From Leuctra nigra (lineage: Eukaryota > Arthropoda > Insecta > Plecoptera > Leuctridae), in assembly GCA_934045905.1 (NCBI GenBank), contig OW203769.1, positions 21,731,705-21,795,704 on the forward strand: a stretch of DNA of 64,000 bases, given 5' to 3'. The position numbers were made by a program, and so were the translations under genes. Shown here in pieces: positions 14,367 to 25,934 of the stretch. The notes beneath the pieces were generated by a model that was not told the origin of the DNA, searched no databases, and saw only the letters and a list, made by a program, of their open reading frames with translations. Positions within the stretch are counted from its first letter, which is position 1; the number at the start of each line of letters is the position of its first letter.

Positions 14367-14880
14367 TTTGATTATTTACTCAAGCCACTGTATAAAATCA
14401 CTTCAACACAATATATCTCACACACTATACGAAATCATTATCAAAATAGTTTCAACCATCGAATCCGTCTTCTTTGGTCGTTTCTCTCGACTATATTCAG
14501 TGATGCGACTTCTGGATCAGGTAGAGAGTGACTAGCCTGAGTCGCAGAGTCCAAGGCGTCTTCAGTCGTCTTAGTAGACATCAAAACAGCCACAAATAAT
14601 GTACAAACATACTCATAGACACTTGAGAAAAATACAGGGATGATCTCTTCCCGATGACTAATTATTAAAACAAAATAAACCCGTTTTGTTTCGAAAATGT
14701 GGATCAGCCAACTGATCGGAAAAATTAAATACAAAAGATAAATACAAACTTTTCCGAAGAAAAGTAAAAAAGTAATGAAATTGCACCATCGTGAATAGAA
14801 TTAAACATAGATTCTGAAAATAACAACGAATGGTAAAATAAAAATGTAGTTCTGCCGCGCTGACTAGAGCGATGCGCGAG

Positions 14881-15945
14881 TTAACAATGGGAGGTGCGCG
14901 CGATGTGCAGGAAGAACGCCACCTTGTCGGCCGTCTGCTGTCCGCACATGTTGCACTTGAATGGGTCCTGGTAGCCGTGGTAACCCATGTGCATGGTGTA
15001 CATGACGATGTCTCGGAACGTGATGTCGCAGTACGTGCAGTTGTACACCTCCGTCTCTAGCTGGTTCACCGACACCGGGATGATGGCGTCGTCGAGGCGC
15101 GGCGTCTTCGCAGGCGTCGCGAAGGCATCGTCGTCATCGATCTCCGTCTCGCGTTGCAGCTTCGACAACTTGAACGCTTTTCCCTTGCGACGGTTCTTGT
15201 TCGCGCCGGCGACAACGAAACCTTTGCTGAGATCCAACGGCGCTCCATTCTGCTCGCTTGGCTTGTCTTCCTTGACGACTTCATCTGCATTGTTGTTGTT
15301 ATTGTTGTTGTTATTGTTGTTGTTTACGAACGTCATCATGCGCTCCATGTACATCTCCTCGAAGCGCTCGTGTTGTTGCGGGAATGCGGGGAACGCTGGT
15401 GGGTGCGGATATCCGTTGAGAACGCCGCCGTACGGGAACGAGAGCCCTGCCGGCATCTGGAACGGATTGGGGAACACCGGGAAGTTGTTCGGGATCATCG
15501 GCTCCTCCTCCTTGGGCTTGGTCTTGGGTCCTCGCCGCGTGCCGTACACGTCAATGATCGGCAGAGGGTTGGGCGAGCCGTCTGCGTTGAGCACCATGGC
15601 CGGCTTGTGCGCGTACTTGCGCAGATGGAGCTTCAGGCTGTGGCAGTACTTGGTCGCGTAGTTGCAGTCGGCGCAGCGGTACTGGTACACGTTGCTGTGC
15701 GACTTGAGGTGCGAGTTCAACATGGACTTGTTGACGCACGAGTAGACGCACTTGTCGCACTTGAACGGCTTGCTGCCGAAGTGGTTGCGCAGGTGGTACT
15801 CCAGGTGGTGCTTGTACTCGGTGACGAAGGGGCACTTGGGGCAGGCGAGGAGCTTCTCGGCTTTGATGTGGCCGCGGGAATGCTCCCAGAAGTCGAGCTT
15901 GGTGACCGTCACGAAGTCGCACTGCTTGCAGCGCAGCGTCTTCAC
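14881..15945 (-). CDS. hb: hb terminal coding exon (residues 265-618)
   Basis: The acceptor is CTCCACCAG with a strong branch-point-like TTGACTAAC about 25 bases upstream. It encodes fingers 3-6, the VYGTRRGPK box, the poly-Asn run, PLDLS and the two C-terminal fingers. The stop is TAA. Open frame upstream of 15945 is intron and should not be included. The exon is much more GC-rich than its surroundings. Confidence 0.93.
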   Translation of the reverse strand: MKTLRCKQCDFVTVTKLDFWEHSRGHIKAEKLLACPKCPFVTEYKHHLEYHLRNHFGSKPFKCDKCVYSCVNKSMLNSHLKSHSNVYQYRCADCNYATKYCHSLKLHLRKYAHKPAMVLNADGSPNPLPIIDVYGTRRGPKTKPKEEEPMIPNNFPVFPNPFQMPAGLSFPYGGVLNGYPHPPAFPAFPQQHERFEEMYMERMMTFVNNNNNNNNNNNNADEVVKEDKPSEQNGAPLDLSKGFVVAGANKNRRKGKAFKLSKLQRETEIDDDDAFATPAKTPRLDDAIIPVSVNQLETEVYNCTYCDITFRDIVMYTMHMGYHGYQDPFKCNMCGQQTADKVAFFLHIARTSHC

Positions 15946-18444
15946 CTGGTGGAGGGAGCCGGAGTTAGTCAACATACTCAGATTGGAATAATATCGTAGT
16001 ATGAAATCTGCTACTTTTATTATTTGTTGAGCAGGTAAAGTCCATTTCAATTGAACATTACAAAACCACTTTTGGGGAAGTTTACTCATTTTTCTGATTG
16101 CATAAAGAAACAGTTGGATCCACATCAATTTTAGACAATATGGGGGCCATAATTTGCCAGAATATCATAAAAAATGCATTTATACTTGATGGCTACTAAA
16201 GACACCAACAAGTGTTTGGACATTCAACCTAACACTAGATGGACATCACTGCTGGTATAGTTCCAACACTCAACTCACCTTGCCCTGAGCATTGACCCTC
16301 GGTGCGCGAACGCCGGCCTCGTCTCCCTCAACCGAGCCGTCGGTCAGCGGCGACAGCAGCTGATCATGCGCATCGCGGAGATGCGTGCGCAGTGCGTCGA
16401 CGCCTTGCGCAGTGAAGTCGCACATCGTGCAGCGGTGATCGTAGTGCGTGCCAAGATGGCCGTGGAAAGCCTCGCTAAAACAGAAGAGTGACGTCAGAAG
16501 CTGGACATATGTTGCTCCAGAGTTGCCCAAAAGAGAACCAGTAAATGTTTGGAATAACATGTTTTCTAATGGGAATGTCGGTGAATGTAAGATTGAGATG
16601 ATTATGAAGACTATTAGATAAGGATAGATGGTGGAAAGGAGGCGGTCGTGGCATATTAGTAAGGAACCTTCCCATCATTTGCCTCTAGACTGAGGAAAAC
16701 CACGGAATATCTTCAGTCGGGAAGGACAACCACGGGAGTTGAACCCAGGACTGTCAAGTCAAATTCATCTTAAGCCATTATTGGGCAAGCCGGCATTATA
16801 GCACGGCACCTCCACTTGCTTACCAATGGGAAGGAAGATATTAAAAATAAAGAAAATTGAAGGCTCCTAATTTTTATAGCCAAATAGCCAAATTTTAATA
16901 GCTAATTTAGCCAAATTAGGAAAACATTAATTCCTAATTTAAAAATCACTATTTCATTCCTAATTTAAAAATCACTAATTCTGAAACTTCGGACACTACT
17001 TCCAGGTAATGTGCACTAAATATTCCCAACTTTTGGGAATTAGTGCTCAACTGGGGAGGGGGGGGGGGGGGGGAGAGAGGGGATAAGTTTACGGACCTGT
17101 TTTACACGAAATAATGCGTGATTCAATTTAAAATTATGAGCATTTTCGAAGTTTAAATGACCACGTGAGTCACTAGTAATGACTCACTAGTGTCAGTGAG
17201 TCACTAGAATTGAAAGAGTCATTTGGACTTGTTATTCGAGGTTCACTAGTAAGGATCTTTGATCTCAACTCACCGAGAGGAAGTGGAGAACACGCAGAGC
17301 GGACACTGCAGAGCCATGGCGTCATCGTGATCCTCCTTCAACGCCCCCAAGATGGCGGTGCGTTCCAATACCATCTGGATGCCGCGCAGAGGGTCGTCCA
17401 CTTGCTCGGTGGCGGCCATCTTGTAGTAGCCTCCATCAGACGAGCACGATGAGTGTCCGTCGTTCACCTCGACGTTCAGCAACCTCCTCGGCGGCGGCAC
17501 GACGGCGGCACCTGCCACGGGCGTCGTGACTCCCGGCGACGCCCTCGGAGCGGTCACGGGGGACGTGCGCGGGGCGACGGTGGGCGGCGACGTCTGGCGG
17601 ACGGGCGGCGACGTCTGGCGGACGGGCGGCGAGGGGTAGGCGTCCAGGGAGGTCGGGGAAGGATCGCCCGACGAGTTGGTGCCGTAGGAACCGTGGCCTG
17701 GCGAGATGCCGGAGTCGTTGATGGAGCCGTGGTCCATCGGCTCGGACTTCTGAAGGAGAAACACAAACATCTTCACTACAGTTTCTAGAGACAATCGGAG
17801 GTTGTAGAAGTCTAGCCGCTAGCCAAGAGTCCTGACATTGAGCAAGCAACGTAACCATATTTCTGCGTTTAAAATATCAAAAGATGGCAACAAACTGCTG
17901 AACTTTTGACTTGATAGCACTTCAAGATTACTTTTCCAGAAATGTGAAAATGATCAATTTCTTGGGTATTTTACCTACCTATACCTTTTACATTATTGAA
18001 GTTGCCAAATGTTTACTTGGAAGCAAAAGAGATAATCCGGTGCGAGTTTCCGCACGTGAATGAGGACTTTTGGACAAATCGTAATAGAAGTGGCGTCGAG
18101 AAATGGAAAAATGTAGTCAGCCTATGAAAAGATGTGAAGGAGGTGGTCGTGTTTGAGGGAACCTTCCCAGCATTTGCCTCCCGCGTGAGCCAGGACGGCC
18201 GCGGGCGCTGCGGAGTGCAAAGTGAACACTTGAGTGTACTCACCACTTGAGTGATGGCCGAGGGCGGTGAGTGGCGCCACGAGGGTGAGTGCGGAGGGCA
18301 AAGTGAACACTTGAGTGTACTCACCACTTGAGTGATGGCCGAGGGCGGTGAGTGGCGCCACGAGGGTGAGTGCGGCTCGTAGCTGATGAGACCTTGTCCT
18401 GGATGACGCAACATCACGGGCATCGCGCACACCGGCGTGTTCAT
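14881..18444 (-). CDS. hb: Hunchback C2H2 zinc-finger transcription factor (four coding exons)
   Basis: Exons joined by phase: 18444-18325, 17749-17274, 16474-16279 and 15945-14881, giving 618 aa. Eight C2H2 fingers are visible. Two lie at about 189-213 and 213-236, the first split by an intron. Four are contiguous at about 269-378 and carry the hallmark [12 protein letters not shown] and [10 protein letters not shown]. Two C-terminal fingers lie at about 566-588 and 593-617. The motif VYGTRRGPK (397-405) follows finger six, as in known Hunchback proteins. PLDLS (500-504) is the classical CtBP co-repressor docking motif. An asparagine run occupies 472-483. In insects Hunchback is a nuclear gap-gene regulator of anterior-posterior patterning and of neuroblast timing. 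The ATG at 18444 lies six bases after a 3' splice site in good context (GACATG). An upstream coding exon cannot be excluded. The use of several coding introns is unlike Drosophila, where the ORF is uninterrupted. Confidence 0.93.
16279..16474 (-). CDS. hb: hb coding exon 3 (residues 199-264)
   Basis: The acceptor TTCTGTTTTAG is followed by CGAGGC; the first base completes codon 199. It contributes the two His of finger 1 and all of finger 2 (HRCTMCDF to HLRDAH). The donor GGCAAG|GTGAGT is in phase 0, in the conserved NAQGK|VKT linker before finger 3. Confidence 0.9.
16600..16830 (-). mobile_element. SINE copy in hb intron (exon 2-3)
   Basis: Read on the minus strand it has a B-box-like GGTTCAACTCCC, then GATGGGAAGGTTCC, then ACGACCGCCTCC. 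This order is shared with copies at about 30430, 34605, 44060 and 53655. The copy is degenerate. Confidence 0.5.
17058..17073 (+). repeat. poly-G tract (16 bp)
   Basis: Uninterrupted G run inside the hb intron between coding exons 2 and 3, one of nine G/C homopolymers of 14 bp or more in the window. Confidence 0.9.
17274..17749 (-). CDS. hb: hb coding exon 2 (residues 41-199)
   Basis: The acceptor GTGTTTCTCCTTCAG is followed by AAGTCCGAG in phase 0. The donor is TCTCG|GTGAGT in phase 2. The exon encodes a Pro/Ser/Thr-rich spacer with a doubled VRQTSPP and the first Cys pair (CPLC, 189-192) of zinc finger 1, which is completed in the next exon. Confidence 0.88.
18211..18375 (-). repeat. 81-bp tandem duplication of hb exon 1 end plus donor
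   Basis: 18211-18291 and 18292-18372 are near-identical. Each contains the exon end ([14 protein letters not shown] on the minus strand), the donor GTGAGT and about 25 bp of intron. The period is 27 codons and the frame stays open through both copies. Confidence 0.9.
18325..18444 (-). CDS. hb: hb coding exon 1 (residues 1-40)
   Basis: The acceptor TTTGTGTTGCAG precedes CCGACATG, and the donor is CAAGTG|GTGAGT, phase 0. The last part of this exon and the donor are duplicated as an 81-bp in-frame repeat. A second identical donor lies at 18244; its use would add 27 residues without changing frame. Which donor is used cannot be decided from sequence. Confidence 0.7.
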
Positions 18445-18529
18445 GTCGGCTGCAACACAAACACAAGGCGGTTAGAAGAGAATCAAACACAACACAAGAC
18501 ACAAGGTGCTGATTAAACGGAGCCGAACT

Positions 18530-18730
18530 TCGGCGCTCGGGGAAAAAGCTTCGGCGCATAGGGAATAAAAAAGGTTTCGGCGCTCGGGGAATCGCTTCTC
18601 AAGAAAGTCTGGCAACATGGTATTAACACACATGGACATGTACATGGTATTTTGAGCAGGCAAAAATTTCGGCGCTCGGGGAAAAAGTTTCGGCGCCAAG
18701 GGAAGGCTTTGGCGCAATGGGATGTCACCG
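18530..18730. repeat. degenerate short tandem repeat (TTCGGCGCTCGGGGA)
   Basis: The 15-bp motif TTCGGCGCTCGGGGA or close variants recur about seven times at irregular spacing, in the first hb intron. I see no function. Confidence 0.6.
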
Positions 18731-18768
18731 ATTAAACAGTTGGGCGCCTCTAGGCTAATTCACACGCG

Positions 18769-18789
18769 CCCCCCCCCCCCCCCCCCCCC
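18769..18789 (+). repeat. poly-C tract (21 bp)
   Basis: Uninterrupted C run within the long first hb intron. Confidence 0.9.
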
Positions 18790-19390
18790 ACACAAAAAGT
18801 AAACAATTCCACACTGTCGATTTTAATAGTACTCAACTTGCCCCGCATGTCCTCTTTTCGATTTTTAACACTTTCTTAATGAATCTTGAGCTTTAAAATG
18901 GTGCTCTTTTCTCCACCAACGCTGTAATCACAGAAACTGCCTAAAATGGGATATCAAACCTGCGAGAATGTAGGCTCATTATCGAAGGCACAGACGCCCG
19001 CATGCCTTTTTTTGAATGTACACTTTTTTATGGAATCTGGGGCGAGGAAATGGTGCCTTTTTCTATCTAAATCATTGTAATTCCTCGAACCCTACCATAT
19101 GCATCGCGAAAAATCTCCATTTCCTCCCATTCTAAAGAGTAAAGACTATACAGTAAATTATTGTCTTGACACAAGTTACCATATTTTTATACTTTGTATT
19201 GATAGTTTGTTTACGACTTCATATTTCTTATAATAAATCGGCATTTATTTGACGCCGCGGCGCCCCCTAGAAGTTGGCGGTATAGGCTATAGCCTAACTA
19301 GCCTAATGGGTAATCCGCCCCTGCAAGTCTGTCTACTGTCCTGCAACTAGGATCACGCCTACGGATGAACGATTATGATGATGATTGGGA

Positions 19391-19426
<36 letters not shown>

Positions 19427-19500
19427 GAGGAGGCAGGCAGGGTGGAGGGTTGGAAGGAGTTTGTCACCGGAACCTTCGCATCATTTGCCTCTCGAATGTG
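19391..19500 (-). mobile_element. SINE tail with ATG/CAT microsatellite
   Basis: A (GAT)n run at about 19391-19424 is followed by sequence matching the SINE module (CGGAACCTTCGCATCATTTGCCTC). The order is the reverse complement of the copy at 44060-44240. A further piece ending in the shared 3' tail (CGCACTGTTCTGC, minus orientation) lies at 19725-19860. Confidence 0.45.
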
Positions 19501-22212
19501 AGTTTAGTTGACGTTTTATCTAGGAAGATCGAGAGTGATCTTCCTAGGTTTTATGCTATACTTTATGCAATGGAGATTGTTGCATTCTTGACTTTCAAAC
19601 AGCTTTGTCAGTACATCTTGGGAAATGGCCGAACAGATACTACCAGAAAACCGAGCAATTTGCGCGTGCGTACATGGGTTTAAAATCATGATCAATTCTG
19701 TTTTTTTCGTTCTGTGTGTTTGATGAGTTTAACAACGCACTGTTCTGCTACTAGACTAATGGATGGCAGATTCAATATGCATGCAAGGGCGATGCCTTGC
19801 GACTGAGGGAAACACGAAGATTCCTCAGTTAGTAAGGTCGGACGTTGCTCCGTGTTACCGTGATTGGTTCAAGTCAAATGCTGGGATAGTGACAATTAAG
19901 TTTTTCAACATTTCAGTTTATAATAGATCACAAAATAAATAATCTACACAAATAATGTCAGTTGCAGAATAGTGTGCCGTTAAACTATGTAATGGTTTGC
20001 TGCGATATTTCAAGTCAATTGCGGGAAAATTAAAATTTAGAAGCGCCGTAAACATTCCTTGGAAAGTTTCCTCAAATTCTCCACTTCTGGTTTTACCAGA
20101 AGACAGTCCAAAGCAATTCCCAAGCCAAACCATTACTTCCCATTCAACACAAAACAACAATAAAAGAATGTTTTCAAGATTTCTCTTTTCCAAAATAAAT
20201 AAGATTTTTTACCCGTACTTGATATTAATATATTTTCATCCCTTGGTCCTATTTTGTATTTACAACCCATGTCCCGTTAGATCTATAAAAGGGTTGAACC
20301 GGCACGAAAAGCAACCCTTTGCTCTCGTTTTATGACGCCCATTCACGAAGGGGTGGTTTTTAACACAGATTTCTCTCGTTTTCCTATACTTTACGAAACT
20401 TTCACATTTCGGATAATAAGAAAGGGTTAACGCATTGAATATTGGGTTAGGTTTTGACCTTGCGATTCATTGGGAAAATAGAAACGCAGTCACAAAAACA
20501 TGGGCCACTGATTTTCTTGTTTCCACCAGTTCGTTAGAACTAAAAGTTGGAACAGTTTCGACATGTTTTCTAAGGTCATTATTTTGTATCGCATCGCATG
20601 AAATGTAAACAATGAGAGAAGGGAATGCAATCTACATAAAAATGCTTCTTTTTCGTGGGATATTTATACTTTTTAACAACTTTTAAGCAGTAAAAAGTTC
20701 ATAGAAGCAAAAATTCTAAGCATTGAGGTTTATCAGACTTGAAACTGACTTTATTATGCAAGTTTGTATATTCAATTTCATTCTCTTGTAGTTTTCCTAC
20801 AAGATTTTCTAACTTATTATTGCTGTGCGGAAAAATACAAAATTTGAAAAGAAAAATACAGTGATAATGAAAATGCTCAACTAAATCTAACGATCGATGA
20901 TTGGTATTTTGTTTGGCTTCCGTTGATTCCGCGAAGGATGGATATTTTTCAATTATTTCGCCGCTGGCAAGGACAGAAACGTCCAAAACATTGCATCTGT
21001 TTTTACAGAGATGAGGAATATTTTTACAGACTTTTTCCCATGAGAAACTAACAACAAGTTATTGCAATTAGTAATGTTTTGAAACGTCGAACAGATTTCA
21101 AAAATAAGAAGCGGATACGGAAATTATGTAATTTGTAAGAGTAACACTGTAAGCTGTGGAACTCAAAACAGGAAAGATGAAAAAAAAACAGATAAGATAA
21201 ACAACCGCCTCATTTAATACATGAAGACAGGAACTCTTGTTTATCAATTAGCAATCATTCTCTCAACAAATGATGACGATCGGTCAAACAATCATTTGAA
21301 AACTTCCTATGAAAGAATTTACAATGACAAAGCGAATCTTGGTCAAGAATGAAACCGGCAAAGTTTTAATTCGATCTTCAATAATGGTCATCGGTCAAGA
21401 AATGAGTCTTGGCATTGTAGTCGATAGATTTAATTGTTAGATTGGTCATCGTCATTGTTGATTGTTGACATTGTGGGCAAGAATGAAATCTGTAGACTTT
21501 AGGTAATTTATGCACGGGTAACAATAAGTGACCAGTGGCCGGCAGACCAAAGGGGTGGAGGCAATTGTTGACCGCTCCATCCAACCAACCATGTACAAAT
21601 GTAAAATGATGCTACGCAATTTGTACTCAGTATAAATGGAAAGAAAATAAAACTAAAATTAACTAAAATTTGGAAATTCAAAAAATATTGCGAATGTTTT
21701 AAGATTTTTCTAAGCTGTATTTGGCTCTGAAATTGGACCAAGAAATACAAATAAACATAAGCCAAATTGTTCCATCGACGTCGTGTGCTGTTGAGTGTTG
21801 ACACCGGACCAGTAATTTGGAATGATTTCGTAACATGTAAATTGGTATTTTAAATGTTTTGAAACATTTGTTTTTCTGTGGTTGTTTTCGACTTTCCCTT
21901 AGCTGTGTCTGAGAAGGTGAATGTTTTACATAGAAACCAACAACATTGCGGTAGGTAAAGGACACTTCAATACACTCTACCCAGTATTTTGTCTTCGGGT
22001 TCAGAAAGGTGGTTTTTGATTACTAACAAAAAGTAGAATGTTATCGGTTTGTTGTTTTTATTTTTCTGGAACATCAAAACGTCCCAAGAAATACTTAATT
22101 GATGTCTATAAAATGGTCTACTTTAGTATCATCTCATTTACATTAACGCTCCTTTTAAAAATTATGTATTTTGTAAAAGCAATATAATTAGTTTAATAAT
22201 TAAAATTCTTAC

Positions 22213-22396
22213 CTTTTTCCGAAGAAGACACACCAAATAACACCGAAACACAAATAGTCTATACAAAAAAATATCCAAAATCACACTAAAAACACACAAA
22301 TGAGCTAAAGAGTTGTGGAACACAGGTCACTACTGAATGTTGAAAACGATACAGGATAATGACGTGTTGATCTGACCGCGATCGCCGTTCGACTGA
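22213..22396 (-). promoter_or_regulatory. hb: candidate hb 5' non-coding exon and promoter
   Basis: A strong donor (AAAAAG|GTAAGAAT) closes the segment on the hb strand. An arthropod initiator-like TCAGT lies at 22392-22396 and an AT-rich TTATATTCC at about 22528-22537, next to a locally GC-rich block (22440-22545). Hunchback genes are known to have a 5' non-coding exon. No transcript support is available, and the true start could differ. Confidence 0.35.
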
Positions 22397-22544
22397 CGGA
22401 GTGAAGTGAGATGATAGTGAATCACAACCCTCCTGCTTGCTGCTGCGGCTCAAGTTCATCCCCTCCACTCCACTTCCCCTCCCTTGCCGAGCTTGACCAG
22501 CCCCTACCTCCATTCACAGCGCGGGGTGGAATATAACACGCGCG

Positions 22545-23498
22545 GAAATTCACAAATAGGAGACGAAACAACAGTACTGATAAAGAAAAACAGAGAAAAA
22601 TGAATGGTACGAATTATGACCCACAAAAGGTAGATAAAAAAGTAAATAATTGGATTTAAAAAATTGTTTTCTCTCAAATTTTAAATTTTAAAATGAAGAA
22701 TATTTTGCCTTCATCCCAACGTTATTCAAAAACAACGATCAATTTAAAATATATTTGATTTTAACTACTTAATGTTAAAAAATAAAGTTGTCTCGAAAAA
22801 CAAGATTTATTATCCCTTCCCTGGCACTTATTAATTTAAATCAATGTCTAAATAATAAATATATACATGTAAAAATCAAAATCAAATACAAAAGAACTGT
22901 TTTTGAGGTAAATAATGGAGGTTTTAACCATCAAATCTTATATTTTCAAGCGAGTGGAGAGAATGTCTCCACTTGAAACTATAGGCTCGAATCTCTGTTT
23001 TTTATTTGTTTGTTGTTAGTTGTTTTCGCATTACATGTCAAATGAAGTAGCTCACTGATCAGACCAATTTTTTACAAAACATTCGTTTTTATCCACTTCG
23101 GTTACCTAATGATTTCTAGCTAAATGGGTCCATTGGTTTCATCGGAAACTTGATTGTATAGTTTTTAATTAGCTCTAAATGTCAATCTGAAAGAAACTCT
23201 GTGTGCAAATTAAAACTGTGGAACGATCATCTGACATTGTATGCTTGTTTTGAAATATTTGTAAAATGTATCAAAGAAATGTCAGATATTTTATAACTGT
23301 TTCTTTGAGTAATTCGTTAGATTATCTTCAAAGGAGATCCCAAGGTCTGTAGAGCAGTAAATCTCACACGCTTATAAATTCTTATGCAGTACGAAGGCTC
23401 GCTCATCAACGCGTTACTCAGAGCGTTTTCCTAGTAAGGAGAGCAAATCATTAGACAACATTTTAAACCCCGAGCGCCATCTACAACTATCAACATTG
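22545..23498. other. intergenic, no gene recognised
   Basis: AT-rich with no supported ORF. It includes one copy of the interspersed motif GCTCGCTCATCAACGCGTTA near 23398-23440. Confidence 0.5.
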
Positions 23499-23800
23499 CA
23501 TTCTGGGTTTAGGATGTGAAGAGTTTGACAGCTGCCTGGTTGACAGTGCTAAGATGCATAAAGGAAGAATGTTTTTCGGTGTTTATTATGTTATATCCTC
23601 TCTGTATTTAAATGTAACTAATTTTAGTGGTATTCAACATAATTATGAATAATATTAAGAATAGCAGATCGTACGGAACAATGTGTTGTGTTCCATTGTG
23701 CAAAAATAACACTAAATTTAGCCGTGAAGTGTTGTTTCAATACTTTCAAGGGACGTTGATTTGAAGAAAGAATGGATAAGACGCAATAAATTATGTTTTT
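23499..23800 (+). mobile_element. THAP-domain transposon fragment, copy 1
   Basis: Shares about 275 bp with the reverse complement of 24199-24475. Translation gives VCCVPLCKNNTKFSREV, resembling the start of a THAP zinc-binding domain. After a one-base frame change it gives DVDLKKEWIRRNK, resembling the conserved L-x-x-x-W-x-x-x-x-x-R part. The frame break is present in both copies. The fragment is non-coding in its present form; THAP domains occur in P-element-like transposases and in host factors. Confidence 0.5.
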
Positions 23801-24198
23801 GTTGAAAATTTTTAGTGTAAGATGTAAATCCAATATTGTAGATATTATTAGCCTGGGCTTGAAATCATATTTATCGCTTTCAGGGGTATTCAAGTTATTT
23901 TTCCTCTTAACAAACAGGACATTTGTAGGTAGCCGAAAATCTTATTTTTGTCAGAAATTCTGACAAAATGTGACAAAGTATGTTCCTGTATACATAACCA
24001 ATTAACAAATCAATCTGACCTATTGGTTATTCATTTCGGTTTATTCATTTATTCATTTTGTTAGGGGAAAAACAGGGCAATTTTTCTTCATATTTCTTAT
24101 AACCAGATTTGTTAAAATGTGCACCACATATTCTGTGGTTCTTAATAGGGGACCATTTACTACATTTTCCCTGAGATCCAATTCGCCTCACACGCCTC

Positions 24199-24475
24199 AT
24201 TCTTTCTTCAAATCAATGTCCCTTGAAAGTAGTGAAACGACACTTCACGGCTAAATTTAGTGTTATTTTTGCTCAATGGAACACAACACACAGTTCCGTA
24301 CGATCTGCTATTCTTAGTATTATTCATAAAATAATGTTGAATACCAATAAAATTAGTTACATTTAAATACAGAGATGATATAACATAACAAACACCGAAA
24401 AACATTCTTCCTTTATGCATCTCAGCACTGTCAACCAGGCAGCTGTCAAACTCTTCACATCCTAAGCCCAACATG
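24199..24475 (-). mobile_element. THAP-domain transposon fragment, copy 2 (inverted)
   Basis: Inverted copy of 23499-23775 with scattered substitutions. The second Cys of CCVPLC is Ser here, while the FHYF motif is kept (FQYF in copy 1). An 88-codon ORF spans the copy (24208-24474) but ends at the shared frame break. The spacer between copies is about 420 bp. Confidence 0.5.
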
Positions 24476-24783
24476 CATCACGGCACGTCGCGCATGCGCA
24501 GTGAATTTTGAATGTTGTCTATTGACCACACGCGTTAGTTCCAGACATCTATGTTCACGATGCTACGCCTATGATAAGAATACCTGTTATCTCGATAATG
24601 ATGTCTGCATGATGAATAATGAATGTTTTAACATATTAATGAAGATAAATCAAAATGTCATCAACTTCAGATGCTAATAAGCCACATCTGACTGGCATCA
24701 ATTGTCCGTCATATCCATCAGCATCCCATTCGTTCCAGACATTGACAATTCACGTCTTCATTAATAGGTGTCTGCAGGGCTCC

Positions 24784-24804
24784 GGGGGGGGGGGGGGGGG
24801 GGGG
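24784..24804 (+). repeat. poly-G tract (21 bp)
   Basis: Uninterrupted G run. Confidence 0.9.
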
Positions 24805-25777
24805 AGCTTGCCCCTCTCTGGATGTCAGGATAAAATAAAAGTATTTTGGTGTTTTACGTATTTCGTAAAATATCCAAAATTTTATTTCTAAGTGTCAAAA
24901 AACCTTTAAAAAATGCCCTACAGGGTAAGGAAAAGGCTTACCCTAAAGTATTAATTTATAAAAAAAAAAAAAATTTCAACAATATACACCTAAAACGTAT
25001 AAAAATTGATTCCAAAGTGTCAAAAAACCAAAATATGACCTGCGGGTCAGGGTGGGTGGCGGAACCCCACAGCCCCCTTGACCTGTGGAAAAGTTACTCC
25101 TTATCTTGCCCCCTCTTCCCCCCGTGACAGAAATCCTGCCGACGCTCATGTGGGTGTCTGTTCTACCGACAGAGCTAATGCAGCCGGTGGAGGAGCCGTG
25201 AAGCACCGAGACAACACAGCGCACACACAACGTCGCAAGTAACACTTCGAGCTGCAACCTCTAGTAGACTTCTCAATTTCAAGGAGTATATTTATTTGTA
25301 AAAACTTTTAAGTTGTGGAAAGTCAACTCAACAGTTCAATTCATATGTAACAGACTTCAGAGTGAACTTTGACAGCGTATAAATACCATTAAGAAATTGA
25401 GCATTTTTTCATAAAAGGCACCATTTCTTGATGGTATTTTATGTATATTCTATTCCTCTCTCTTCTAACGTGGTACACATACTATGTCATATAGGGTACA
25501 ATAAACTCCCTCTCAAAACGATTAAAAGTGATTTTTAAATTTCAAAAAGTTTAGAACGTTTTCCCAACCATTTGCCTCGTTGTTTTGTCCGCAGGTTTCG
25601 CCATGATACCACTGTAAAGTATGTTTTTTGCTGGATATCGAGTGAGCATTATTCGCGAGCAAATGAAAGGTCTTTGTGGCATCCGTCAATGATGTGGTGA
25701 GGTGTGGGTGCTCCCCCCCCCCAACCCCTAGTGCGGGTCAGGACTAGCCGTGGTCCGTGGCGTGGGGGCAGGAGGGA

Positions 25778-25792
25778 GGGGGGGGGGGGGGG
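25778..25792 (+). repeat. poly-G tract (15 bp)
   Basis: Uninterrupted G run within a purine-rich stretch. Confidence 0.9.
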
Positions 25793-25934
25793 CTTCCGTT
25801 TGCCCCGCTGCGTGCGGTAGGTTAGGAGAGCAGAAGAATCCTCGCGTTTAGAACAAATTAAACATTTCAAAAATATAAATACGTTGTGTTTAAATTATGT
25901 GGAATGTTATGAGAGAATGTAATTTTTTAATGTT

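Larger units (their letters stand above)
18450..22212 (-). other. probable first intron of hb
   Basis: The interval lies between the acceptor at 18450-18451 and a consensus donor AAAAAG|GTAAGAAT ending at 22213 (minus strand). It holds repeats and microsatellites and no convincing coding exon. The assignment depends on the predicted non-coding exon being real. Confidence 0.4.

Noticed and set aside
14987..15661. 224-codon ORF on the plus strand
   Set aside because: Also a shadow of hunchback; the Leu/Ser run is the complement of the Asn repeat.
15154..15999. 281-codon ORF on the plus strand
   Set aside because: It is antisense to the hunchback terminal exon; the open frame follows from the GC-rich codon usage of the real gene.
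15946..16128. N-terminal extension of the hunchback terminal ORF
   Set aside because: A branch-point-like sequence and 3' splice site at 15946-15947 and the conserved NAQGK|VKT junction show that this is intron.
19450..19683. 77-codon ORF resembling part of a retroelement protein
   Set aside because: No conserved catalytic motif could be seen and the resemblance is too vague.
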